From: Gemmatimonadota bacterium
Lineage (GTDB): Bacteria; Gemmatimonadota; Gemmatimonadetes; Palauibacterales; Palauibacteraceae
DNA: 64,000 nt
Assembly: GCA_023554245.1 (NCBI GenBank)
Contig: JAMJQL010000061.1
Location: 1 to 64,000 of the forward strand
Direction: 5' to 3'
Part shown: one piece after another, positions 44,821-53,655 of the stretch
How the letters are laid out: every line of letters begins with the position of its first letter
How positions within the stretch are numbered: position 1 is the stretch's first letter
The notes under the pieces: model-generated
Told to the model about the DNA's origin: nothing
Database searches by the model: none
What the model saw: only the letters and a program-made list of their open reading frames with translations
Translations under genes and position numbers: made by a program

Positions 44821-45366
44821 TCAGCGGGGCCTCCGTATGGCGGGTCTCCCCAGCAGGCGGCGTAGCACACGAACCCGGTATGACCAGGACTCACGCCGGC
44901 CGGCCCCCGTCCCGAGGGCGGATTCCGCCCGGTCCAGCGCATCCTCGATGAGGGCGTCGTGCAAGGGCTCGTACAGCAGCGGCCAGCTCAGCCTCGTCAG
45001 GCCTTCCAGTCGCGCCTCGAGCACGTGACGCAGAGCGCACTCCTCGCCCGCGGGCACGACCGCGAACTCGTGAAATCCCTTGAGGCCCCTGGGTGCGAAA
45101 AACCGAAAACGGACCCGTCGTCCGGGCTCGTAGGCCTCCACCTCGTATCGGATCGGTCCGTGTCCGCCGCAGGCTCCCACGCGGAGGTCGGGGGTGAGGT
45201 GCATCGAAGGCCAGGCATCGCGGGGCCAGAGTCGATCCCGAGGGGAGGACAGTCCGTCGATCAGCGCACCCGCCTCCCCGGCGGAGACCGGGAGCGTGCG
45301 CTCGTGAACGGAGTGCACCTCTGCGGCCGATTCCCGCTGCCACGCGAGCTCGGGATTCGGGGCCAT
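44821..45366 (-). CDS. SRPBCC-fold (START/Bet v1-like) protein
   Basis: 181 residues from ATG 45366. The pattern HSVHERTLPVSAGEAGALID at the start, IRYEVEAYEPGRRVRFRFF in the middle and a long C-terminal helix (LLYEPLHDALIEDALDRAES) fits the SRPBCC ligand-binding fold. The basic C-terminus (VRVLRRLLGRPAIRRPR) is notable. It sits between a secreted protein gene and crtY in the same unit; binding of a hydrophobic carotenoid intermediate is possible but unproven. Confidence 0.7.
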   Translation of the reverse strand: MAPNPELAWQRESAAEVHSVHERTLPVSAGEAGALIDGLSSPRDRLWPRDAWPSMHLTPDLRVGACGGHGPIRYEVEAYEPGRRVRFRFFAPRGLKGFHEFAVVPAGEECALRHVLEARLEGLTRLSWPLLYEPLHDALIEDALDRAESALGTGAGRRESWSYRVRVLRRLLGRPAIRRPR

Positions 45367-45370
45367 TGGC

Positions 45371-46138
45371 CTACTCCAGTGCTCCGAACAATCGCTCTTC
45401 CTCCGCCACGATCATCGCGCAGTCCGCCTCGAGGCTCACGGGAGCCCAACTGAACGGGTTATGCTCCGGCTCGGTGTCGGGAACGAAGGTCGGAGTGAAC
45501 GCACGCAGAATGAAGTTGCTGGCGCCCAGCTTCCTCTGCTGATTCGAGCCGATGACGGTGCCCGACATTCTCCCGTCCGACGTGAGCCGTCCTTCGAGCG
45601 CGCGCTCGAGTCGCTGAACCACGTAGACGCCCCCGCTGACCACTCCCTCCACGCGGACCGTAAGTCCCGGCTTTCCATCCCCATCCGGATCCGTGACACT
45701 GGAATCGTCCGGGTCTCCAGGCAGCGGATCGTTCTCGGGGTCCGCCAGATCTGCTCCGACCACGGCCACGAACCGGGAAGTGCGGACTTCCCAGGGCCCC
45801 GTTCCCTCTATCGTCGCAGTCGCCTCCCAGGAAGGCAGGGCCGCTACGAACGCTGAGTCGAGAACCGTTCCCGCAGGCCCGATCCTGTCCTGCCGCACGT
45901 CACAGAACCGGGTGCTGATCCGAATCTCGTCCGCTTCGCGCCGGACCGTGTGCCGGGCGAGGGCCACGGTGCGCACTCGAACCCGGCCGAGTCTCGGGCC
46001 CGGCTTCGTGCTCGAGGTCATGATCTGCCGGCTCGCGTAGCTCCCGTCGGGAAGAGGAAGCGTGTCGGGCGAAGTGGCCGGAGACGGGAGCGTCACCTGA
46101 GCGGCGGACACGAACAGGGCGAGAAGGCTGTTTATCAT
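45371..46138 (-). CDS. Secreted protein, unknown function
   Basis: 255 residues from ATG 46138; earlier residues in this frame come from the crtI leader. Hydrophobic N-terminus MINSLLALFVSAAQVTLP is a probable signal peptide. A beta-rich domain contains a calcium-binding-like loop (DPDGDGKPGL) and VVSGGVYVVQRLERALEG. No family recognised. First gene of the minus-strand unit with SRPBCC, crtY and Rieske genes, 4 nt before the SRPBCC start, and divergent from crtI across 82 bp. Confidence 0.6.
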   Translation of the reverse strand: MINSLLALFVSAAQVTLPSPATSPDTLPLPDGSYASRQIMTSSTKPGPRLGRVRVRTVALARHTVRREADEIRISTRFCDVRQDRIGPAGTVLDSAFVAALPSWEATATIEGTGPWEVRTSRFVAVVGADLADPENDPLPGDPDDSSVTDPDGDGKPGLTVRVEGVVSGGVYVVQRLERALEGRLTSDGRMSGTVIGSNQQRKLGASNFILRAFTPTFVPDTEPEHNPFSWAPVSLEADCAMIVAEEERLFGALE

Positions 46139-46220
46139 GAATCGACGGTATCGAAGCGACGGCAGATACGGCAAGCACCGGCAGGCGGCGAAATGGACCA
46201 CGGACCCGTATCTTCGCCGC

Positions 46221-47711
46221 ATGAAAGAGAAACCACATGCCTTGATCATCGGGTCGGGATTCGGCGGACTGGCTGCCGCGGTGAGGCTGGGTGCACGCGG
46301 ATATCGAGTGACCGTTCTCGAACGTCTCGATCAGCCAGGAGGCAGAGCACGGGTGTTTCGTGAGAACGGCTTCGTCTTCGATGCCGGACCGACCGTCATC
46401 ACGGCTCCTTTCCTGCTCGAGGAGCTATGGGAGCTGTGCGGGCGACGGATGGAGGACGAAATCGACCTTCGCCCCGTCGATCCCTTCTACCGGATCCGTT
46501 TCGACGATGGATCGGAGTTCGACTATACCGGCGATGCGGACCGGATGCGCGCCGAGGTCGCCCGGTTCTCGCCCGGAGATGTGGAAGGTTACGATGCCTT
46601 CGTCCGGATGAGCGAGAAGATCTTCCGAGTCGGCTTCGAGGAATTGGGTCACGTCCCGTTCTCCTCGCCGCTCGACATGGCGAGAATAGCGCCGGCGATG
46701 GTCCGCCTGAAGAGCTATCGGACGGTGTACGGGCTCGTTTCCTCTTACATCCGCAACGATAAGCTGCGACAGGTGCTCTCCTTCCATCCGTTGCTGGTCG
46801 GGGGCAACCCGTTCACGACCACCTCGATCTATTCGCTGATCGCCTACCTGGAACGAAAGTGGGGCGTGCACTTTCCGATCGGTGGAACCGGTGCGCTCGT
46901 GAAAGGCATTCTCGGGCTCATCGAAGGGCAGGGTGGCACGCTCCGGCTCAACGCCGATGTGGCGTCGGTGATCGTCGAGAACGGACGGGCACGCGGCGTC
47001 CGACTCGCGAGCGGAGAGGAGATCGCCTCCGACATCGTCGTTTCCAATGCCGATGCCGCCTGGTTGTATCGTCACCTGGTTCCGGAGTCCGACCGTCGGC
47101 GGTGGACCAACCGCAAGATCGAGAGCGCCCGCTACTCCATGGGTCTTTTCGTCTGGTACTTCGGGACCGATCGCACTTATCCCGACGTCGCACACCATAC
47201 CATTCTGCTCGGACCCCGCTACAAGGAACTGCTCGAGGACATCTTCGGCCGGAAGCACCTGGCGGAAGACTTCAGTCTCTACCTCCATCGGCCCACGATG
47301 ACCGATCCTTCCCTCGCCCCCGAGGGAAAGGACGCTTTCTACGTCCTGTCGCCGGTTCCGAACCTGGAAGGTGACGCGGATTGGACTCGTCAGACGGAGC
47401 CCTACCGGGCCCGGATCGAGGCCTATCTCGAGTCGACTGTGATGCCCGGGCTGTCTGACTCCCTCGAGGTGTCTCGGGTCCTGCAACCGCTCGACTTCAA
47501 GGAGCAGCTGCTGGCATACAGGGGAGCTGCATTCGGCATGGAGCCCGTTCTCACGCAGAGCGCCTGGTTTCGCCCCAACAACCGGAGTGAAGACGTCGAG
47601 GGCCTGTACCTGGTCGGAGCCGGCACCCATCCCGGGGCCGGGCTTCCCGGCGTGCTGTCTACGGCACGGGTGCTGGACGAGGTCGTGCCCGATCCGGGGC
47701 GACCGGATTGA
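46221..47711 (+). CDS. crtI: Phytoene desaturase CrtI
   Basis: 496 residues from ATG 46221 (MKEKPHALIIGSGFGGL). CrtI signatures: GSGFGGLAAAVRLGARGY, VLERLDQPGGRARVF, DAGPTVITAPFLLEELW and the C-terminal LYLVGAGTHPGAGLPGVL. It introduces double bonds into phytoene to give lycopene, using FAD, at the membrane. Its TGA overlaps the TTG start of crtB, so both are coupled. No Shine-Dalgarno is evident before the ATG. Confidence 0.95.
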   Translation: MKEKPHALIIGSGFGGLAAAVRLGARGYRVTVLERLDQPGGRARVFRENGFVFDAGPTVITAPFLLEELWELCGRRMEDEIDLRPVDPFYRIRFDDGSEFDYTGDADRMRAEVARFSPGDVEGYDAFVRMSEKIFRVGFEELGHVPFSSPLDMARIAPAMVRLKSYRTVYGLVSSYIRNDKLRQVLSFHPLLVGGNPFTTTSIYSLIAYLERKWGVHFPIGGTGALVKGILGLIEGQGGTLRLNADVASVIVENGRARGVRLASGEEIASDIVVSNADAAWLYRHLVPESDRRRWTNRKIESARYSMGLFVWYFGTDRTYPDVAHHTILLGPRYKELLEDIFGRKHLAEDFSLYLHRPTMTDPSLAPEGKDAFYVLSPVPNLEGDADWTRQTEPYRARIEAYLESTVMPGLSDSLEVSRVLQPLDFKEQLLAYRGAAFGMEPVLTQSAWFRPNNRSEDVEGLYLVGAGTHPGAGLPGVLSTARVLDEVVPDPGRPD

Positions 47712-48688
47712 CGTCAGCCGATCGGCGCGCCTGTAGAGAGATTCTCCGGCACGGTTCGAAGAGCTTTCACGCCGCGTCCCTGCTGCTCCCCGCCGAGGTT
47801 CGCGATGCGGCCGCGGCGCTCTACGCATTCTGCCGGGTGGCCGACAACGCGGTGGATGAGAGGGAGGACTCTGCCGCAGCGGCCGGCGAGGACGTGCTGG
47901 TCGGGCTGGATCGTCGGCTCGATGCCGTTTATTCGGATGCTCCGCTGTCTGGCCCCGTCGAGCGGGCCTTCCGGTCGGTCGTCCGGGAGTATGCGATCCC
48001 GCGCGAGGTGCCGGCGGCTTTGCTCGAAGGCCTTCGCTGGGACGAGGAGGGGCGGGGATACGAGGAGCTGTCCGATCTGTACGACTACGCCGTGCGGGTC
48101 GGTTCGACGGTCGGCGTGATGATGACCCTGGTCATGGGACGACGCGATGCGGAGACCCTGGCCGACGCGGCCGAGCTGGGCATGGCCATGCAGCTGACCA
48201 ACATCTGTCGGGACGTCGGCGAGGATGCCCGGCGCGGGAGGCTGTACCTCCCCGCCAGACCGCTGCGCGAATCGGGAATGCACATCGACGACTGGCTCGC
48301 GAGTCCGGCGATGCGACCGGAGATCGCGAACTCGATATCCCTGCTGCTCGACGACGCCGACCGTCTCTACGCCCGTTCCTGGAAGGGAATCGCACGGCTT
48401 CCGTCGCAGAGCCGGCCCGCGATTCGAGCCGCTTCTCTGCTGTATGCGGAGATCGGCAACGAAATCCGGAGCGCCGGATTCGACTCGGTGAGTCGACGGG
48501 CGTGGACGAGCCGAGGCACGAAGCTGGCGATCCTGGCAAGGGCGGCTCTCTTCGCTCGAGCGCCCCGTTCGGCGTTTCCGGCGGCGGCCGGATCGGTCGG
48601 GGGCGCGACTGGACAGCCGGATCTCGCCCGTCAGGCGGCCGCGGGGCTGGTTCGAGCCGCTTCGAACTTCCGGCCCGGTGCGGGTTAG
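47708..48688 (+). CDS. crtB: Phytoene synthase CrtB
   Basis: 326 residues from TTG 47708. Head-to-head prenyl synthase motifs: SKSFHAASLLLP, the first Asp-rich site DNAVDERED near residue 48, YDYAVRVGSTVGVMMTLVMG, and the second, NICRDVGEDARRGRLYLP near residue 165. It joins two geranylgeranyl diphosphates to phytoene. No GGPP synthase gene lies in the window. The C-terminal 40 residues are variable. ispH starts 11 nt downstream. Confidence 0.95.
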   Translation: MTSADRRACREILRHGSKSFHAASLLLPAEVRDAAAALYAFCRVADNAVDEREDSAAAAGEDVLVGLDRRLDAVYSDAPLSGPVERAFRSVVREYAIPREVPAALLEGLRWDEEGRGYEELSDLYDYAVRVGSTVGVMMTLVMGRRDAETLADAAELGMAMQLTNICRDVGEDARRGRLYLPARPLRESGMHIDDWLASPAMRPEIANSISLLLDDADRLYARSWKGIARLPSQSRPAIRAASLLYAEIGNEIRSAGFDSVSRRAWTSRGTKLAILARAALFARAPRSAFPAAAGSVGGATGQPDLARQAAAGLVRAASNFRPGAG

Positions 48689-48699
48689 GAGGAACGACG

Positions 48700-49935
48700 A
48701 TGAGCGAAAACGGCAATTACTACCGACGCGGTCTCGGCTTGAAGGCCGAGGTGAAGCCGGTGCTGAAGAAGGAATACGGCAGCGCCGTCATCGAAGCGAT
48801 GAAGGCCTCCGACTATCGTCTCGAGGTGGGGCGTCTGACGTTTCGTCTGGCACGCAGTCTCGGATTCTGCTATGGCGTGGATCGCGCGGTGGAGTACGCC
48901 TACGAGACCTGCCGGAAATTCCCCGACCGGAGGATCTGGCTCGTCGGAGAGATCATTCACAACCCGCTCGTGAACTCCCAGCTCGAATCGATGGGTGTCA
49001 CCTTCCTGTATCCCGACGAGGACGGTGACTTCGACTTCGCTCCGGTGGAGCCGGCGGATGTCGTGATCCTCCCCGCATTCGGCGTCTCGATCGACGCCTT
49101 CCAGAGGCTGCGGGACCTCGATTGCGTCCTGATCGATACGACGTGCGGATCCGTGCTCCACGTCTGGAAGCGGGTTGAGAGCTACGCGCGTGACGGGTTC
49201 ACCTCCCTGGTGCACGGGAAATACCGACACGAGGAAACGCGAGCGACGAGCTCACAGGCCCTGCGGTACGAAGGGGGCAGCTTCCTGATCGTACGCGACA
49301 TGGATGAGGCCCTGCTGATCTGCGACTTCATCCGAGGGGACAGGGACGCCGCCGAGATCCGGAGTGCGTTCGAAGGCAAGACTTCGGAGGGCTTCGACCC
49401 GGAAACTCACCTGCAGCGGATCGGCGTCGCCAACCAGACGACCATGCTCGCCACCGAATCGCTCGAGATCGCCCGGGTGGTCGGTGAGGCGATTCGTGAT
49501 CGGTGGGGCGAGGACGAGTTTCCCGACCGGTTCCGCAGCTTCGATACGATCTGCTCGGCGACGCAGGACCGACAGGATGCGGTTCTGGAGCTGATGCAGG
49601 ACCGTCCGGACCTCATGGTCGTCGTGGGAGGGTACAACTCTTCCAATACCACCAACCTGGCGCGGATCTGCGCGCAGCACGTGCCGACCTACCACATCGA
49701 GGCTGATGGCAGCATCGACCCGGAACGCGGAGTCATCTCGCATCGGCAGGTCGATACGGGAGACGTGGTGGAAGAGTCGGGCTGGTTGCCGGAGGAGGGC
49801 ACGCTGGAGATCGGCCTCACGGCCGGCGCTTCCACGCCGGACAGCCTGATCGGACGAACGGTGAGGGCGATTCTGGAAACATTCGGAGAGGACCCCGAAC
49901 TGGCGCTCGCCGCGTCGACTACGGTCGCTCGCTGA
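48700..49935 (+). CDS. ispH: 4-hydroxy-3-methylbut-2-enyl diphosphate reductase IspH
   Basis: 411 residues from ATG 48700 with GGAGGA upstream. Long form, as in cyanobacteria and relatives, with an N-terminal extension (NYYRRGLGLKAEVKPVLKKE). 4Fe-4S ligands and active-site motifs: GFCYGVDRAVEYAYE, GEIIHNPLVN, IDTTCGSVLHVW, VHGKYRHEET, TICSATQDRQDAV and GGYNSSNTTNLA. It performs the last step of the MEP pathway, producing IPP and DMAPP. Being downstream of crtI-crtB suggests precursor supply is co-expressed with carotenoid synthesis. Tail overlaps convergent argH by 17 nt. Confidence 0.95.
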   Translation: MSENGNYYRRGLGLKAEVKPVLKKEYGSAVIEAMKASDYRLEVGRLTFRLARSLGFCYGVDRAVEYAYETCRKFPDRRIWLVGEIIHNPLVNSQLESMGVTFLYPDEDGDFDFAPVEPADVVILPAFGVSIDAFQRLRDLDCVLIDTTCGSVLHVWKRVESYARDGFTSLVHGKYRHEETRATSSQALRYEGGSFLIVRDMDEALLICDFIRGDRDAAEIRSAFEGKTSEGFDPETHLQRIGVANQTTMLATESLEIARVVGEAIRDRWGEDEFPDRFRSFDTICSATQDRQDAVLELMQDRPDLMVVVGGYNSSNTTNLARICAQHVPTYHIEADGSIDPERGVISHRQVDTGDVVEESGWLPEEGTLEIGLTAGASTPDSLIGRTVRAILETFGEDPELALAASTTVAR

Positions 49936-51328
49936 GCCTCTTCCGGGCTTCCGACAGCTGACGGCCGACCGCTTCGCGGGACGATCCCCCGATCGCTCCC
50001 CTGCGCTGCAGGGCTGCTTCCCGGTCGAATCGTGTCTCCCACGACCCCACCAGCCCCGGCTCGATCGATCGAACCTGCTCGTCGTCGAGATCAGCCAGGG
50101 CCACGCCGAGATCTTCCGCCTTCGCCACCAGCCGGCCCACGACCTCGTGCGCTTCACGGAAAGGAAGTCCACCCTCCGCCAGACTCTCGGCCAGATCCGA
50201 AGCGAGCACGGAAGCGTCGATGCTCGCGAGTGCCCGATCGTGGTGGAGTCGCATCGAAGATACGGTGCCCGCGAGCACTTCCAGCACGCCGGCAAGTCGA
50301 TCGTACGCGGCGAACAGAGCCCGCTTGTCCTCCTGCAGGTCCTTCTGATATCCGGAAGGAAGTCCTTTCAGAGTAGAAAGCAGGCCGGTCAGAAGTCCGA
50401 GCATCGAACCTCCCGCCGCGCGGGCCAGTTCCGCACCGTCGGGATTCCTCTTCTGCGGCATCAGGCTCGAACCTGTCGTCCATTCGTCCGCGAACCGCAG
50501 CAGGCCGAACTCCGCTGACGAGTAGAGGACCAGGTCCTCGGCCAGCCGGGACAGATCGATGGCGATCATCGTCCACGCCCAGAGCAGCTCTGCCGCCCAG
50601 TCACGGCTTCCGACCGCATCGAGGGAATTCGGACCGGCGGTATCGAAGCCGAGTCGCACGGCCAACCTCTGTCGGTCGACGTCGATTCCGGTTCCCGCGC
50701 CGGCCGCCGCACCGAGTGGAAGCTCACTGGCTCGCGCCACGGCGTCGGCCAGCCGACTTCGACCACGATCCAGGGCCCAGAAATGTGACAGCAGCCAGTT
50801 CGCCGCACGCGTGGGCTGGGCCGGTTGCATGTGCGAATAGAGAGGGAAGGGGATTCCTCCCTCATTTTCCGCGACTTGGAGCAGGGCGTCCTGAAGCTCG
50901 GCGACGAGCAGATCGGAGCGCATGGCGTAATCGCGGGCCCACATCCGCCCGCCGGTCGCGACGACATCGTTCCGCGATCGACCCAGGCGGACCTGGCTCG
51001 CAGATACTCCGACTTCCTCCTCCAGCCAGCGCTCGATGAGCGAGTGAATGTCCTCGTCGGGCTCGCAGGCGGGTTCTCCGGCCTCGAGCCGCCGTTCCAC
51101 CGCGTCCAGCCCCAGCTGCAGCTGCCGCGCCTCGCTCTCCGCGATCGCCCCGACCCGGGCGAGCTCGTCTACCCAGGCCCTGTCGATCTCGATCTCGAAA
51201 GGTCCGAGCCGATGGTCGAACGGAAGTGACCTGTTCAGCCGGTCGAGTGCCGGAGCGGGTCCTGTCGAGACCCTGCCACCCCACAGGCGCGACTCTCGCA
51301 CCTCGTGATCTGACTCGTTGGGAGTCAC
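49919..51328 (-). CDS. argH: Argininosuccinate lyase
   Basis: 469 residues. Family signatures: LWGGRVSTGPAPALDRLN near the N-terminus, EDIHSLIERWL, LGRSRNDVVATGGRMW, SHMQPAQPTRAANWLLSH, and the fumarase/aspartase signature GSSLMPQKRNPDGAEL with the catalytic Ser loop. It cleaves argininosuccinate to arginine and fumarate. ATG overlaps the argG stop by 4 nt, making an argGH operon. Confidence 0.96.
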   Translation of the reverse strand: MTPNESDHEVRESRLWGGRVSTGPAPALDRLNRSLPFDHRLGPFEIEIDRAWVDELARVGAIAESEARQLQLGLDAVERRLEAGEPACEPDEDIHSLIERWLEEEVGVSASQVRLGRSRNDVVATGGRMWARDYAMRSDLLVAELQDALLQVAENEGGIPFPLYSHMQPAQPTRAANWLLSHFWALDRGRSRLADAVARASELPLGAAAGAGTGIDVDRQRLAVRLGFDTAGPNSLDAVGSRDWAAELLWAWTMIAIDLSRLAEDLVLYSSAEFGLLRFADEWTTGSSLMPQKRNPDGAELARAAGGSMLGLLTGLLSTLKGLPSGYQKDLQEDKRALFAAYDRLAGVLEVLAGTVSSMRLHHDRALASIDASVLASDLAESLAEGGLPFREAHEVVGRLVAKAEDLGVALADLDDEQVRSIEPGLVGSWETRFDREAALQRRGAIGGSSREAVGRQLSEARKRLSERP

Positions 51329-52626
51329 CGCAGAACGAGGTTCGAGGCCCGCACCCCGTCCGCCCGCGCCTCGACCGTCGAAGGATCGATCGCAGCGGGC
51401 GCGGCCGCTGCCTGCGGCTCGGCGGTCGATCCGGGTCCGGCAACACGATAGGGCAGTCCGTAGAGACGGATGAAGCCGGTGGCGTCGGAGTGATCGTAGA
51501 GGTCGCTCGCCTCGAAGGTCGACAGCTCTTCCCGGTAGAGAGCGTGGCCGCTTCGCCGGGAGACGATGGAGACGGAGCCGCGGCAGGCCCTGAGACCGAC
51601 GGAGCCCGTCACTTTTCTCTGCGTAACCTCGATGAACGCGTCCAGTGCTTCACGCTCGGTGCCCCACCAGCGGCCCTCGTAGACCAGCGAGGCATATTTC
51701 CGCGCGAGATCGTCCTTGAGCTCCAGAGTGCCACGGTCGAGCACCAGCTGTTCCAGCTCCGAATGCGCCGCGAAGAGCAGGGTGCCACCGGGCGTCTCAT
51801 AGATCCCGCGGGACTTGAGTCCCACCACGCGGTCCTCGATCAGGTCGATCCGCCCGATGCCGTTCCGGCCTCCGATCCGGTTGAGCGTTTCGAGCAGGGC
51901 GACAGGAGACATTTCAAGGCCATCGATCGAAATCGGCGTTCCGGCCCGAAATCCGATCTCAACCGTCTCGCCCTCCGCCGGAGCAACGGCCGGATCTGAA
52001 GTGATCCGAAACAGGTCAGCCTCCGGTGCATTCGCCGCATCCTCCAGCGGACCGCCCTCGTGAGAGCAGTGCCAGAGGTTCCGGTCACGCGAATAGAGGC
52101 TCGTCTTTTTCGGGGGGACGGGAACCCCTTTCGCGATCGCGTATGCCTCTGCGTCCTTACGGCCGCGGATCGCCCATTCCCGCCACGGCGCGATCACCTC
52201 GAGGTCAGGCGCCAGCCAGCCGAACGCCAGCTCGAATCGAACCTGGTCGTTTCCCTTGCCCGTGCAGCCATGCGCCAGCGCATCACACCCCTCGAGCCTG
52301 GCCACGTTCACGATTTCCCGGGCGATCAATGGACGGGCCATGGATGTGCCGAGCAGATACTTGCGGCTGTATACCGCGCCAGCGCGGAGTACCGGCCAGA
52401 TGAAGTCCGTAACCAGTTCCTCCCTGACGTCGACGACGTGGCAGGCCACTGCTCCGGCCGCCGCCGCTTTCGCCTCGATCCCCGCCAGCTCGGAGGCCCC
52501 CTGCCCCACGTCGACCGCCACGCAGACGACCTCGCAGCCGTAGTGTTCGATCAGCCAGGGCACGGCCACCGAGGTGTCCAGACCGCCCGAGTAGGCAAGT
52601 GCGACTCTCTCGATCCGCTTCTCCAT
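51325..52626 (-). CDS. argG: Argininosuccinate synthase
   Basis: 433 residues from ATG 52626, placed 7-8 nt after GGGGA; an ATG three codons upstream is less well spaced. PP-loop ATP motif LAYSGGLDTSVAVPWL, then DVGQGASELAGIEAKA, LLGTSMARPLIA and HGCTGKGNDQVRFE. It makes argininosuccinate from citrulline, aspartate and ATP. The C-terminal tail is Ala-rich (EPQAAAAPAAIDP). A candidate ArgR operator lies 42 nt upstream of the start. Confidence 0.95.
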   Translation of the reverse strand: MEKRIERVALAYSGGLDTSVAVPWLIEHYGCEVVCVAVDVGQGASELAGIEAKAAAAGAVACHVVDVREELVTDFIWPVLRAGAVYSRKYLLGTSMARPLIAREIVNVARLEGCDALAHGCTGKGNDQVRFELAFGWLAPDLEVIAPWREWAIRGRKDAEAYAIAKGVPVPPKKTSLYSRDRNLWHCSHEGGPLEDAANAPEADLFRITSDPAVAPAEGETVEIGFRAGTPISIDGLEMSPVALLETLNRIGGRNGIGRIDLIEDRVVGLKSRGIYETPGGTLLFAAHSELEQLVLDRGTLELKDDLARKYASLVYEGRWWGTEREALDAFIEVTQRKVTGSVGLRACRGSVSIVSRRSGHALYREELSTFEASDLYDHSDATGFIRLYGLPYRVAGPGSTAEPQAAAAPAAIDPSTVEARADGVRASNLVLR

Positions 52627-52667
52627 GCGCGTCATTCCCCGGAATCGTGACTGTTATGCACAGAACA

Positions 52668-52681
52668 TGAATAAAAATGCG
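52668..52681 (-). promoter_or_regulatory. Candidate ARG box (ArgR operator) upstream of argG
   Basis: TGAATAAAAATGCG matches 12 of 14 positions of the palindromic ARG-box core TGAATwwwwATTCA. A weaker partner (TGACTGTTATGCA, 52648-52660) lies closer to argG. It sits between argR and argG, as expected for arginine repression. Confidence 0.5.
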
Positions 52682-52757
52682 AAGGCCGAGACTACAGTCG
52701 GAAGGTGACCGGCGTCAAGGGAGGGTCGCTGCCACGGCCTTCAGCGGCGGCGAAACG

Positions 52758-53225
52758 TCAGTCGTACAGACGGGCCAGGCGACGGACGCGGTCAGCCAGC
52801 GCTTCGGCCGAATCGGAAGAGCGAAGCACGATCAGCACCGTGTCATCGCCCGCGATCGTACCGACGACTTCCGGCCATCCGGCGTCATCGAGGGCCGCTG
52901 CTACCGTCTGTGCGGCTCCCGTAAGCGTCTTGACGACCAGCAGGTGGCCTGACGGAAGGGCGTCGCGCATCAGGTCCGGAAGCAGTCGGCCAAGCGTGTG
53001 GGCCTCCTGAACGCTCCGTGTCCTGGGGCGTGTGTAGAAGACACCTCCGTCGGCCGCGGGTCTCTTCACCAGTCCGAGGCGTCGGATATCCCGGGACAGC
53101 GTGGACTGGCTGACCTCGAAACCGCGATCCGCCAGCCTCCGACGCAGCTCCTCCTGGGTGGAGATCGCCTCTGCATCGACGATCGCCTCGATGGCGGCGC
53201 GCCGGGCGGCCTCAGTCTTCGGCAT
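52758..53225 (-). CDS. argR: Arginine repressor ArgR
   Basis: 155 residues from ATG 53225. N-terminal winged helix (EAISTQEELRRRLADRG, VSQSTLSRDIRRLGLVKRP) and C-terminal arginine-binding oligomerisation domain (LLVVKTLTGAAQTVAAALD, VVGTIAGDDTVLIVL). It controls arginine genes as a hexamer. Located 131 bp upstream of argG on the same strand, and its first 14 nt overlap the DUF2203 gene stop. Confidence 0.93.
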   Translation of the reverse strand: MPKTEAARRAAIEAIVDAEAISTQEELRRRLADRGFEVSQSTLSRDIRRLGLVKRPAADGGVFYTRPRTRSVQEAHTLGRLLPDLMRDALPSGHLLVVKTLTGAAQTVAAALDDAGWPEVVGTIAGDDTVLIVLRSSDSAEALADRVRRLARLYD

Positions 53226-53655
53226 GACAGCCGGCGCCACTCGCGGCCAGGACGCCGGGAAGTGGACGGCGATCGCCATGCGACTGTCCGGGCTCGTGCC
53301 AGTGACAGACCTCCGACTCACCCAGCCGCCAGCAGAGAGCAATCGGGCGCCCATCCAGCATCGCCCGAAAGTCGATCACGCCAGTCGGCTCATGCAGTAT
53401 GCACCCGACCTGGCGCAGCTCGTCGAGAAAGGACTCGAGGCGGGCAGACGATACCGCCACCCGCTCGCGAATCGACTCGAGATCGCCCTGATCCCCCGTC
53501 CTGCGGGCCCTGAGCCGGGTGGACCGGAGCTCGGGAAGGAGCTTCTTCAATCTCTCGTTCTCCTCCGCGATGTCTCCGGCGATGCGACCGACGAGCGGCA
53601 GCGTGCGTGTGGCTTCTTCGGCGGTGAACATTCTCGGACTCTCGCCGTCCGTCAT
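53212..53655 (-). CDS. DUF2203 protein
   Basis: 147 residues from ATG 53655. Pattern FTAEEATRTLPLVGRIAGDI, a coiled helix (ENERLKKLLPELRST), then QVGCILHEPTGVIDFRAMLDGR and LCWRLGESEVCHWHEPG, which is the signature of the DUF2203 family. Function unknown. Overlaps the upstream membrane gene by 4 nt and argR by 14 nt, so it is part of the argR transcription unit. Confidence 0.85.
   Translation of the reverse strand: MTDGESPRMFTAEEATRTLPLVGRIAGDIAEENERLKKLLPELRSTRLRARRTGDQGDLESIRERVAVSSARLESFLDELRQVGCILHEPTGVIDFRAMLDGRPIALCWRLGESEVCHWHEPGQSHGDRRPLPGVLAASGAGCHAED

Noticed and set aside
46425-47828. Open frame opposite crtI
   Set aside because: Antisense shadow of CrtI.
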